Positions 47,368 through 57,829 of a stretch of 64,000 nucleotides of DNA are shown in pieces. The stretch lies in NCBI GenBank assembly GCA_035235625.1, contig CP141146.1, forward strand, positions 6,690,501-6,754,500, read 5' to 3'. Both the position numbers and the translations under genes were made by a program. Positions within the stretch are counted from its first letter, which is position 1. Each line of letters starts with the position of its first letter. The DNA comes from Saururus chinensis (Eukaryota; Streptophyta; Magnoliopsida; Piperales; Saururaceae). The notes beneath the pieces were generated by a model that did not search any database, was not told the DNA's origin, and was given only the letters and a program-made list of their open reading frames with translations.

Positions 47368-47629
47368 TTATTTATCAGAGTCGAGTTACACAACTTTGTC
47401 ACAGTTATATGACCGTAAGAAGTAATTATTTACTGTTCAGGAAGAGTTTATTGAAGTACTTCCTTTAACTCGTGACCGTGGCTTCAAATTTTTACTGTCT
47501 ATGCTTATGACTTACGAGAGTATTTTATTTCTTTTGTCGACTAATTGACCTAATAGAACTCCTTTTATTGCATGCTGACAAAGTGCAGGAAAGGTTGCTC
47601 TCAGTAAAATGGTTGTTTGACCTTTTGAA

Positions 47630-48020
47630 GCAATCTTAAGATGGATATTTCGCCATTTCAGAAGCGTGCGGTTTCGTATACATTAATTTGCAAAGTGGTG
47701 AAGGCAAAGACCCATAGTACTCGAGCCTCGCTACGTACTTTACTTTAAAATGCTTGACAGAGAGATAGGAATAAGATGAATCCGTGTTTAATTTAAGAAT
47801 ACAAACAGGTATAGCAAAGGATGGTAACTGGTAATAATCCATAGAGTATCAACTAAGATTCATGTCATAATGATGGCTATAACATGTGCACGTAAGACAG
47901 TGGGAGGAGATCCTCTGTGACAGCGGCTAGCGTTTTTCTTTCCGGCTTAGAAGTTGCGTTTAATATTTGTTCAGAAGACGCATTTAAAGGAAAATGATAT
48001 TTTTATATAAAAAATTCACA
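47630..48020 (-). pseudogene. Locus-2-type inhibitor locus with gene body deleted
   Basis: 47041-47870 matches the 3' flank of locus 2 (13260-14145). The next bases match its distal promoter (14921-15080). Everything between, about 780 bp with both exons, intron and TATA box, is gone. The junction reads catgtCATAatgatgg, with CATA present at both parental edges (14142-14145 and 14921-14924), so the deletion has 4 bp of microhomology. No inhibitor coding sequence remains. Confidence 0.8.
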
Positions 48021-48191
48021 CATCAGTTTATTTTTTGGAAAATGCTTGCCTAATACACACCACCATGAAGGTATAGAAATCACATTTAACCATGAGAAAT
48101 GTGCATGGGGTCCTCTCATTGTGACATGCATCGTATGTTAGCATTCCAAGGTGCAAGTTGTGACAATATCACTCTTTTTTTTTATTTTTAA

Positions 48192-49739
48192 GAACGCGTC
48201 TATCTGCACCCCCCGAAAACCCCCTCAATACCCTGTATCTCCCTTACCCTATGTTAATATATAAAAATTTCTCATATATACCCCCATCTTAAATTATACT
48301 TTTGTTCTAGTACCCCTCGTACTTATCATTTTGTACCCCGCCAGTTCCTGAGACATTTTTGTTTGCCCTACCCTCCCATCCCCGTCGCCGGTGGGTAGAG
48401 GTCTAGATTGTTTTTACCGGAGAGTATACTGGTGGGCGCCTACTGTATGCTTCCTTGTAATTTGTCGGGGGGCGACCACTGTGAGAGCAGTTTTAGAAAG
48501 ATTATCGGGGATCCAATGCGGGTCATCTGTTCTCTCGGTGGACGCCCACCGCATGCTTCCTTGTAATCTGTTGGGAAGCGCCCACTGTGAGAGCAATTCT
48601 AGAAAGATTATCGGGGATCCAATGCGGGTCATCTATTCTCTCGGTGGGTGCCCACTGCATGCTTCCTTGTCATATGTTAGAGGGCGCCCACTGTAAGAGA
48701 AGTTCCAGAAAGATTACCGGGGCTCCAAAGTGGGCTATCTACTCTCTCGGTGGGTGCTCACCGTATGATTCTTTGTAAACTGTCGAGGGTGCCCACTGTG
48801 AGAGCAGTTCCAAAAGGATTCCCTGGGCTCCAATGCAAGTCATCTATTCTCACAGTGGGCGCCCACCGTATGATATTTTGTAATCCCTTTGGGGGGGGGG
48901 GCACTATGAGTGTAGTTTTAAAAAGATTGACGGGGCTCCAAAGCATGCTATCTACTCTCTCGGTGGGCGCCCACCGTATGATTCTTTGTAAACTGTCGGC
49001 GGGTGCCCACCGTAAGAGCAATTCCAGAAGGATTCTCTGGGCTCTAATGCAAGCCATCTATTCTCACGGTGGGCGCCCACCGTATGATACTTTGTAATCC
49101 GTCGGAGGGCACCCACTGTGAGAGTAGTTCTAGAAAGATTGACGGGGCTCCAAAGTAGGCCATCTACTCTCTCAGTGGACGCCCACTATATATTCTTTGT
49201 AATCTGTCGGGGGGTGCCCACCGTGAGAGCAGTTCCAGAAGGATTCTTTGGGCTCCAATGCAAGCCATATAAGCACATGCAATCAAAATTTTCAATGGTG
49301 AAAAGAATTCCTACAAGTTTTTTCCAAATTTTTTGCATTTTTCTAGGCACGTGCAATCAAAATCTTCACTGGTTTCTAGTTTTTCTTAGCACCATGTAAT
49401 TAGGAACTTCAAATTGGAACTAGTGCGTTTGGATTTGCCTTGTCTTCTTTCTAACAAATCCTCCACACATCTGATGTTATATACCACCTTTGGAATAAGA
49501 TCAAGAGACAAAAAATTACTACTTTTCGAAGCTTCACCGGAGGGAACTCAGGGAAGATGGTTGCCGACCGTAGGAGGTGAGGAGAGGATACATCATGAAA
49601 GTATTTGTGGGTTTATTTGGGGTAATGAGATGGGAAATTTCTTGGGGGCAGTTGGGGTACAGGAGAAACTCGAAATTACCAAAAAAAAATTCCAAAACGG
49701 GGTACTTGGGGGTATTTCGGGCTGTATATAGCCGCATTC
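48192..49739. mobile_element. Mutator-like element (1548 bp) with internal minisatellite
   Basis: Exact 9-bp target duplications TATTTTTAA at 48183-48191 and 49740-49748. The unoccupied site is at 39252-39260 in the paralogous block. The terminal inverted repeats begin GAACGCGTCTATCTGCA (left) and GAATGCGGCTATATACA (right, inverted), 13 of 17 bases the same, and continue as C-rich tracts with CCCCGAAAA-like and GTACCCC words. No transposase is visible. The middle, 48.4-49.27 kb, is a 106-bp tandem array. The right third (49270-49700) is unique sequence. Confidence 0.88.
48400..49270. repeat. 106-bp minisatellite, about 8 units
   Basis: Units start near 48375, 48481, 48588, 48694, 48800, 48908, 49013, 49119 and 49225, judged by the word gagagcagttccagaaggatt and variants. 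The phrase ggtgggcgcccaccgtatg is a near-palindrome in most units. The last units alternate between gacggggctccaaag and ctgggctccaatgcaag forms, giving a 212-bp higher-order pattern. Frames through the array are repeat products. Confidence 0.85.
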
Positions 49740-51052
49740 TATTTTTAATGGGAGGAAGAAGAGAATGAAGATGTGAGGTGTTTTTCTGTTTTTTTTCACA
49801 TCTAAAAATATTACACCAACACTAACATTACCATGCAAAATCTTTATCATGATTATTTTGATGGAAGAAGAGGATTTTCTAATTTTATGGAACCAGACCT
49901 CATAGGGTTCCATACACAGTTGGCACTTTCCTGAATATTTCTCAAAAGTTATAGCCTGTTTGGGAGCTTTTTTTCTTTTGAGGTGTTTTGTCCCTAAAAC
50001 ATAGGTTATTCAAATTTTCATCCCATTTTTCAAAACTCAAGAACATCACGTTTTAAGTACTTGTTTGGCATAACTACAAAATTTCATGGTATCATTTTTC
50101 TTCTAGCAGAATCTTCTTCTACCTCATGTTCTCATGCCTACTCCATCCAAAAGTGTCATTTGAGTGGGTCCCACATCAAAATTTTAAAATAACCTACCCA
50201 TGTGAGATTTTGTTTGATTGGGCAAGGTGATATGAGTGCAACAACATTAAGAACGCACAAATACGACTTCATGAGACAAAGTTATTGTCGTTAAAATTTT
50301 GGGAAAGGAGTGAGAAGTTATATCCAAATTTATTTTAAAAAAATTTCATTACCAACTTTATTTTGATTCTACTCCAAATCAATAGAATTAATTCTAAAAA
50401 TTTCAATTTCATTTCTAAATAATTTTGTATCCAACCAGCTGAAAATTTTCCAAACTGAAACAAACCATATATAACTGAAATACCGACTTTATTATTATGT
50501 ACCATAAATTAGTAGAATATATTAGTGTGTCATCAGGCTGCATCTATATAATTTCATGTGGTGAGCAGGTGAAGCGAGAGAATCATTCCTCAGATGCGAT
50601 TCATTGCTGCCAGTAATTATCAGAAAGGAGTTGCAAAATTTTGTCAGAATTATATCACTGGCAGAAGTCTTCCATTAACTCGTGACTGTCATAAACCTTG
50701 CTCTCATACGCTTATGAGCCTATTTTCCTTTCTTTTGCTAACTGATTAACCTAATAGAACCTCTTTCATTGCTGAGAAAGTTCAGTAAAAGTTGCTCTCA
50801 GTAAAATGGCTGTTAGTCATTAAGCAGCAAGCAGTGAGCTTTCTACAAGTTGGAGCATAAATTTTGCAAGGCATTGAAGACGTACGAAGTTAGACCCATA
50901 TTAGTAGAGTCTAGCTAATTAGAGAGAGCCAAGATGAATCATTGTTTTATTTAATAATACATAGTGGTAACAGATTGTAGGGCACCAGTGTGGGTGCATG
51001 CCATTATTAATAGGTTTAAAGTACAATACAATGATTTTTCTTATAATAAATT
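49740..51052. other. 3' flank of locus 8, no gene seen
   Basis: Counterpart of 39252-40515 in the same order. It contains small indels, including 49 extra bases around 50270-50320. No recognisable coding sequence. Confidence 0.6.
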
Positions 51053-51343
51053 CTACCCAATATGTGGCACCCTTATGACGACACCATTGTCATCCACCCA
51101 AACCCAGACCCTGTCACAGCGGAAGTTCAGAATGACGGATGTTCCTTCTTTCACGATGTTTGCAGTGACCAAAGGATTCTCCGCCTCAATCGTTCTTGCA
51201 GCATCCTCCCCCTGGCGCCCAGCAGCTCCGGCCATGAGCTTTTGCCTAAACATTTGCATTGAACACAAGCTCATTAGATAGAGCTGGCAGAAAAATACAA
51301 ATCAAGATTGAAGCAAAGACTCACCACTGCATTCAGATGACAT
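51053..51343 (-). pseudogene. Potato type I inhibitor, locus 8, same frameshift as locus 6
   Basis: Exon 1 at 51325-51343 and exon 2 at 51053-51245 (193 nt). I see no base difference from locus 6 across the coding part, including the shortened G run. The downstream remnant has the same loop EGTSVILNFRC. Similarity continues to about 51555, where it switches to locus-3-type promoter sequence (atagtggttggcaggtctc), so the upstream region is chimaeric. Confidence 0.85.
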
Positions 51344-51420
51344 GTTCCCCTGGTTTTTCTTGAGCAATGTAAGAAGATCTTTGTTTATTTTTTGGTACGA
51401 ATGCAGGAAGATCACCAGAG

Positions 51421-51429
51421 TATTTATAG
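51421..51429 (-). promoter_or_regulatory. TATA box of inhibitor locus 8
   Basis: CTATAAATA about 78 bp upstream of the ATG. The conserved distal promoter of its relatives is cut off about 130 bp further upstream. Confidence 0.6.
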
Positions 51430-51658
51430 AGCATGTGGCGTATGTTGACCAGCTAGTTGTGATCTTTGAATCCCAGGGTTTAGATAAAGAGGATGAGACT
51501 TTGCCAGCGTTTACAAATAGAGGTTATCAATTCATAGTTTGATCTCTTCTCCAATATAGTGGTTGGCAGGTCTCTTAATTCAGAGCAGTGTCTTTTTCCT
51601 ACCACCTCCCTCTTTGTTTTTACTAAATAAACAGAGACTGCAAAACCACCAACTAGCA

Positions 51659-51724
51659 ATGGCCGGAAGGTTCGACCCAATACTATGGCCATACATAGGA
51701 AGCCTACAGACGTACGGCCATTAA
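51659..51724 (+). other. 21-codon ORF downstream of a TATA-like site, copy 1
   Basis: MAGRFDPILWPYIGSLQTYG with one more residue before the stop, starting about 35 bp after a TATA-like actaaataaacag. The same frame is at 52802-52867 with six changes and no stop. I do not recognise it; it may be an orphan leader exon or chance. Confidence 0.25.
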
Positions 51725-52801
51725 GGTTTAGGTGGAAGTGGTTTCATTTAGTGGACGGTAGGCCTTTCCATCACTCTAAGAGGGTTTAGGTGGAAGTGGT
51801 TTCATTTAGTGGATGGTAGGCCTTTCCGTCACTCTAACAGGCAAAGTCTAGGATCGACAACAAGTTGTCACTTAGCCGATGAGTGCAGCCACGAGCACCA
51901 GGCACTCAGGTGAGTTGGACCTGTCTCTGGCTAAAACATCCAAAATAGTGAAACTTTCTATGGCTACGTTATTATGTGGCTGAACCTGAACATGTAGGCG
52001 TCGTATTTTTTAGGATGACTTATACTCCTTACTTTATCTAGCCTACCCTATTTTTATATAGTTGATATCTACCTGTTGTGTTAAGGGGGTGGGCTGGATA
52101 ATGTAGAGGGTGGCAAACTCCTCATCCTATTATTTACACTAATGAAACTGGAAGTGCAACTGCCAACATTTCATATTAGAACAATTTTATTCAGACCCTA
52201 AAATTTTCATATATTCCCCAATAAAAGTGAAAAAATGACATTTTTTTTACTTCATTCCTCGTGCTTCCCCATTACTTTGCTCATATTTCTCCTAATACAT
52301 AAACTTCATCCTCTTCTCCTTAGCTGATGGCTCCAGCAGTAGCTCTGGCTACAGCTCCAACGATGATGACTTCTTCTCCAACAAAGGCAAGCTGACCCTT
52401 CTCATAGGCCCAGTCAAATCCAGCGGCAGCAGTGAGCTGGCCGCGTGCACAAGCCCATTGTGGTCAGTTCCTGGCTCATGCACAGGCCTGTTGTAGGCAT
52501 GTTGGTCACGCACACAAGCCCGTCGCGGCTAGATTTGGCAGCAACGATGTGCTAGCTATGCGCCCAAGCCAGCCACGGCGGCAAGCTAGCTGCATGCATA
52601 GCTGCTTCTAGATCTTGCAGGGGCTCATGCACATGCCTGTTGCAGTTAGATCCGGTTGCGGCAGCGTGCTGGATGTGGCGGCATCCTTCACAACCATCTG
52701 TTAGCATTGAAAAGCCCAATTAATTCAAAGCGGTGTCTTTTTCCTACCACCTCCCTCTTTGTTTTTACTATATAAACACATACTGCAATCGCCAACTAGC
52801 A

Positions 52802-52867
52802 ATGGCCTGCAGGTTCGACCTAATACTATGGCCATATGTAGGAAGCCTGCAGAAGTACGACCATTAA
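52802..52867 (+). other. 21-codon ORF downstream of a TATA box, copy 2
   Basis: Starts MACRFDLILWPYVGSL, about 30 bp after actatataaacaca. See the copy at 51659. Confidence 0.25.
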
Positions 52868-53385
52868 GGTTTAAGTGGAAGTGGTTTCATTTAGTGGATG
52901 GTAGGCTTTTCCATCACTCTAACGGGCAAAGTCTAAGATAGACAACAAGTTGTCACTTAGCCAATGAGTACAACCAAGAGCACTAGGCACTCAGGTGAGG
53001 CGGACCTGTCTCTAGCTAAAACATCCAAAACATTAAAACATTCTATGGCCATATTTTTATGTGGCTGAACTTGAACATGTTGACGTCGTATTATTTAGGA
53101 TGAAGAGTCTGCCAACTCTTAATTTATCTAGCCCACCCCACTTTTATATAATCAAAATATTGTTCATTGGCCCAATATGTACAAACGGTGAATATCTATC
53201 AACTGTGTTAAGAGGGTAGGGTAGATAAAGTAGGGGGTGGCAGACTCCTCATCCTATTATTTATACTAGTGAAACTGCAAGTGCAACTGCCAATACTTCA
53301 TATTAGAATAATTTTATTCAGACCTCAGTTTTTTTATGTATCCCCCAATAAAAGTAAAATTTTTACTTTTTTTAAATACAACAAA

Positions 53386-55535
53386 ATGTAGCATTAGCGA
53401 CGTAAATATAAGCGTCGCTGAAAACTAATATTTGCGACACATAATTAAGAGTTACAAAAATAATAACTATTAGCAATGTTTTTAATAAGCGTTGCTATTA
53501 CTATAATTATTAGCAAGGCATAAAAACAAGTGTCACTAATAATAGCAAAAAGATATTTATTTATTTTTAAAAAAGAAAAAAATTATTACTATTAGCGACA
53601 CTTTATCAAAAGTGTCACTAATAGTTTTAATAATTTCGACACTTATTAAACAGTCGCTAATAATTATAAATTTAAAATAAAATAAATAAAATAAGTATTA
53701 TTAGCGACGCATAGGAATATACATTGCTAATAGGGTAGGTATTAGCAACGTATATTATTATATGTCACTAATACCTAGCTAATAGAATTTATTTTATTTC
53801 TTTTTTTATTTTAAAAATAAAAAATTATATAAAATTGAAATTAGATGAGAGATAATGTGTAGAGAGGAGAGAGAGAGATAGAGAGGACAGAGAGGAAATG
53901 GAAAGAGAGAGAGGAGTGGGAGATTAATTAATTTTAAATTTTTTTATAAATTATTATATTTTAATAATAAATAAAATAAATATTATTAACGATGCATAGA
54001 AATATACGTCGCCAATAGGGTAGGTATTAGTGAAGTACATTTTTATGCATCACTGATACCTAGTCTAATAACAACGCATATTTCTATGTGTCGCTAATAG
54101 TATTTGTCTTTTTTTAATTTTTAAAATTATTTTTTAAAAATAAAAAATATAAAAATTAAAATAAGAGGAGAGATTGTGTGTAGAGAGAGAGAGAGAGAGG
54201 AGAGAGATGAGAGGGAGAAGGAGAGGAGAGGGAGATTAATTATTTTTTAATTTTTTAAAATTTTTTTATAAATTATTTTATTTTAAAAATAAAAATAAAA
54301 TAAATATTATTAGCTGCGTATAGAAATATCTGTCGCTAATAGGGTAGGTATTAGCGACACATATTGTTTTACATCGCTAATACTTAGCCTATTAGCGAAG
54401 CATATTTTTATGCGTCGCTAATAATATTTATTTTATCTTTTTTATTTTAAAAATTAATTTTAAAAATAAAAAATATAAAAAAATGAAATTAGAGGGAGAG
54501 ATTGTGTGTAGAGAGAGGAGAGAGGAGATGGAAAGGGAGAGGATAGAGAGAAGGAGAAAGATTAATTAATTTTTAATTTTTTAAGATTTGTTTATAAATT
54601 ATTATATTTTAAAAATAAAATAAATATTATTAGCGACTCATAGGAATATACATCGGTAACAAAGGTGGGTATTAGCGATGCATATTATTATGCGTTGCTA
54701 ATACCTAGTCTATTAGCGGCTTACATTACTATGTGTCGCTAATAGTATTTAAGTATTTATTTTATTTTTAAAAAAATAAAAAATAAAAAATTATAAAAAT
54801 TGAAATTAGAAGAGAGATAGTGTGTAGAGAGAGAGGTGAGGGAGAAAGATGAGAGAGCGTGGGAGAGAGAGAGAGGAGAGGGAGATTAATTAATTTTAAA
54901 GTTTTTTTAGATTTTTTATAAATTAAATTAATTTTTAAAAAAATTAAAAAATAAAAAATATTAATAGTGATGTATATAGATATGTGTCACTAATACATAT
55001 GCTATTAACGATACATATTCCTCCCCGGTCCCCCTTCCCTTCCCATCCCCCCGCCCTCTTCCCCTCCCCTCCTCACTCCTCCCTTGCCCTACCCCACTTC
55101 CCCCCCCCCCTCTCTTTCATTGCCACCACCGGAGGAGGGGTTCCGGCTGCCGAATCTGGTTCACCACCCCCCCTTCCTCTGATTTTCAAATGAGGGGGCC
55201 AGATTCCAGTGCCCTGCCGTCCTCCGGCCCCCTCTCCCTTCCTAGGTGGGCCCGGTGGCCCACCGGCAATTTGTTTTAAAAAATTTTTTTGTCTTTAGCG
55301 TATTTCTTTAATAAGTATTTTTTTAAAAAATATTTTATTATGACTTATTAGCGACGCTTAGAGTTATATGTCGCTAATAAGTTATTTTAAATTTTTTTAA
55401 ATGGTTTTTTCTATTAGAGACGTATATAATAACGTCGCTAATAACTAATCATTAGTGACACTAACATATAAGCTTCTCAAGCCTAGTCCCAAGGATGGTT
55501 ACGTGCAAGATAAATCCATTAAGCGTCGCTAATAG
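53386..55535. repeat. Array of palindromic units resembling CACTA subterminal repeats
   Basis: Units of about 290-335 bp start near 53698, 53986, 54307, 54627 and 54961. Each has: TATTAGCGACGCATA paired with its inverse (GTCGCTAATA), the link gggtaggtatt, another inverted pair, an AT-rich spacer, a purine tract (gagagagaggagag) and ttaattaatttttaa. More GCGACG / CGTCGC pairs flank the array at 53386-53660 and 55340-55535. A C-rich, GC-rich patch lies at 55020-55265. Dense inverted GCGACG words occur at ends of plant CACTA (En/Spm) elements, but I see no CACTACAA terminus, so the class is inferred. No transposase. Confidence 0.6.
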
Positions 55536-55559
55536 GGATTCCTCTTTACATGATTTGAT

Positions 55560-55896
55560 AATGGTGCTTATGTCCACAGGATCACACAATTTCCATTACT
55601 TATAGAGAGAATGGTTATAAGATGTTTACAAGTTTCTCAAGCCTCTTTAATGACCAACAACCTAGTCCCAAAGAAGAAGAAGAGTTTTTTATACCCCATA
55701 GAGATGCACAAGTTCATACCTATCTATTTAGGGAATGAAATATCTAATAAACAATCAGAAAGATTCTAAGTTGGGGTATTCCAAAATCTTGCAAGTTCGA
55801 TCATTCTAGCAATCATGTTTCCATAAACAAGGGCTGATTGATCACTCTGGTGCAGCGATTGATCATTCATTCTAATTTTCACTTCCATAACTCACA
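55560..55896 (-). mobile_element. Copia LTR fragment
   Basis: Matches 46245-46738 in order, with gaps (cacaggatcacac, ctagtcccaaagaagaagaa, and the right end acttccataactcaca). A further scrap (agcttctcaagcctagtccc) lies at 55470, inside the end of the palindromic array, suggesting the array interrupted this LTR. Fossil, no coding part. Confidence 0.65.
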
Positions 55897-56216
55897 CTTT
55901 TCCCTCTTCGCCACCATCTAGGATTAGTCTCGAATAGATAGAACACATTCATCCTTCTAAGTCCAAGATACGCCAACAATCGCGCATGCTTAGCAGGGGC
56001 TGGCTGCTCCTCCTTGATGAAGTGGCACTTAACTTTGTCTGCTACCTCATGGTATCCACATCCCATCAGTTGATCTACTATTATGCTCCATATTGCACCA
56101 TTATCAACAACTTGTAGCAGTAGAATGTGAAGGTAGCGTTCTCATAGAAGACAAGCACACTCAGTACATGCAACTGGTACCTTGTTCTCGCAGAAGCCAT
56201 CCCTAGGGAGGATTCG
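55897..56216. other. Non-repetitive stretch, no gene recognised
   Basis: A 65-codon minus-strand frame (55872-56066) overlaps it but has no recognisable content. Base composition is more balanced than the surroundings. Confidence 0.4.
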
Positions 56217-56360
56217 GATCAGCTGGGCAATGGGTGGGAGTGCCCAATCAATGCGTAACAATTGGCAAAATGCATCTAAATCTGACACTGATTCAGATGT
56301 GTTTTACCAACCTGGCATGTATTGATTGGGCACTCCCCCCAAATGCCCACCGAGCTAATC
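56217..56360. mobile_element. 144-bp hairpin MITE
   Basis: Nearly the whole element folds on itself: arms of about 65 bp, including AGTGCCCAATCAATGC against GTATTGATTGGGCACT, and a loop around TGACACTGATTC. No coding potential. It could be a MITE or a young small-RNA hairpin. Confidence 0.65.
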
Positions 56361-57379
56361 TAAACCCGCTTTATTGGCATCATTTTTGTCGCACCTAGCA
56401 TTGGACCAAGCCCTTAGTGCCACCAAGACATTAGAAAAATGTTTTTCTATCCAAATTATAGCATGACCAAGGACATGTGGAGGGGAAGATAATGCAGGCT
56501 AGAATAAGGAAACACCTCAATAACACTGTCTCTCCATTCAAACTCAGATAAATGTGTTCAAACACAAGATATACTGGATTAAACTACAAATTAAAAAAAA
56601 AAGGGTTAAAAAGCTCAAATCCACAAGCTTTTCCGAATCCACGGAAGTATTGAATGAATGTTAAATCCACAACACGGGAGTTTCTTTAAATCCACAGAGA
56701 CGATAATGGAGAAATCCTCTCTCGATCCGATTCTCACGAACAAAGACACAGAGTTTAATTTCTTTTCCAAAAATCAATCAACAGCCTCCCAAATGAAAAA
56801 TCACTACTATTTATGCTTTTTATTATTCGAGTTTCCTTGAATGGGTAGGGCTTCATGGGCTTTATGGGTTGGGCTTCATAAACTTTATGAGCCGGGCTTC
56901 TTTAGTATTAATATTTTTTTGAAAATATGGGAATATAGTTCTTAAGTGTCTCTCTCAACATTTTTAGGTAACAACCTAGCCTTAGTTTTCAAGGCTAGAC
57001 AAGTCCAAAACGTTATTGATGAGGATCACCTCTGAGTATGGTCCGGGCCTGCCATTCAGTAGCACCATATGCCAAAAACACTTGGCAAGATGAACTCCAT
57101 GGGAAAATCTTCGACCAGGTGGGCTACGAAGAAGGATGAGACAAAATATTCTATATGAGTGCTCCAGAAAATGGAGATGAAGAAAAGCAACCCCAGCTGA
57201 TCTTGCATGCCTCTCCTTATATTCAGCTAATCTTGCATGTCTCCTTATATTCAATTTTGTTGGTTTACGACACCACCCTTCACCTTGTGTTTGGTTGTAT
57301 CAGAACTCCAAACGTCATAGGGATTCTTCTTTATGTTTCCTGAATTCTTGTTATGGGCGACCACTCACGGTGCCGATCG
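56361..57379. other. Stretch without recognised gene
   Basis: Contains tandem phrases of gggcttcatgggctttatg at 56845-56910 and short frames on both strands (for example minus 56982-57254) that I cannot assign. Confidence 0.4.
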
Positions 57380-57605
57380 AGATGACCGGCTTCACCCTCC
57401 AGAAGGGTGAGTTGCGGCATCTTTTGGTGTCAAGCAACTGGTCGGGCCGGACGCTTTGCACCGTGGAGGCTGGAGCCTACGTAGTTTTGGTGCCAGTTCT
57501 CGGTGTTTCCAGTCTTACCTTGATGACATTGTGGTTCGAGTCGCAGAAGATGCCCAACCAATTGCATGGGTTCGGGCGGGATGGGAAGCGTCCCATGGTG
57601 AATTC
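57380..57605 (-). pseudogene. Possible fragment of an LRR-type protein N-terminus
   Basis: A GC-richer island. On the minus strand, about 57490-57600 reads RPNPCNWLGIFCDSNHNV followed by a V-x-L-type strand. This resembles the N-terminal cap of plant leucine-rich-repeat proteins (P-C-x-W-x-G-x-x-C). A splice-donor-like AAG|GTAAGA follows the motif. Only this patch is present. The opposite strand has a 112-codon frame without recognisable content. Weakly supported. Confidence 0.3.
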
Positions 57606-57659
57606 ATCGTTCGAAACAACAAAACCACCATAACGAATTCACTTAACTTTTTTTTATAC

Positions 57660-57822
57660 GATTTCATCCTTTGGAAGGATGAAATCAGCTTTAAGTTGAT
57701 TTCGTTTTTCTAAATGACGAAATCAACTAGGGGGAAGGTTTCGTCGTTTGAAACAACGAAATCAACTTAAATTTGATTAAAAAACTTATAAAAAAAACCA
57801 CGTAAGGCTGGCACCTACGTGG
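57660..57822. repeat. Cluster of short perfect hairpins
   Basis: GATTTCATCCTT / AAGGATGAAATC (57660-57686), AGTTGATTTCGT / ACGAAATCAACT (57694-57728), a looser TTTCGTCGTTT pair (57738-57760), and CCACGTA / TACGTGG (57798-57822). The style resembles subterminal repeats of plant DNA transposons. The flanking gene-like island may be cargo. Confidence 0.55.
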
Positions 57823-57829
57823 CAAAAAG

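Larger units (their letters stand above)
51555..53385. repeat. Two scrambled copies of locus-3-type upstream region
   Basis: 51555-52690 and 52690-53385 both run: tctttttcctaccacctccc, a TATA-like actatataaaca or actaaataaaca, the repeat aggtttaggtggaagtggtt, the 'tatctagcccacccc' segment, and the left part of the TIR element with a CpG-rich core (the core only in the first). Neither has an inhibitor gene. They match 18716-19330 and 44400-44950. Confidence 0.65.

Noticed and set aside
48391-49097. Overlapping frames of 100-115 codons with repeated peptide
   Set aside because: The peptide repeat follows the 106-bp minisatellite; length not divisible by three shifts the frame, so it is a repeat product.
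48400-49270. CRISPR-like regular repeats
   Set aside because: The units are contiguous and diverged along their whole length, with no unique spacers, in plant DNA.
57295-57633. 112-codon plus-strand frame
   Set aside because: No recognisable content; the opposite strand gives the more protein-like motif.
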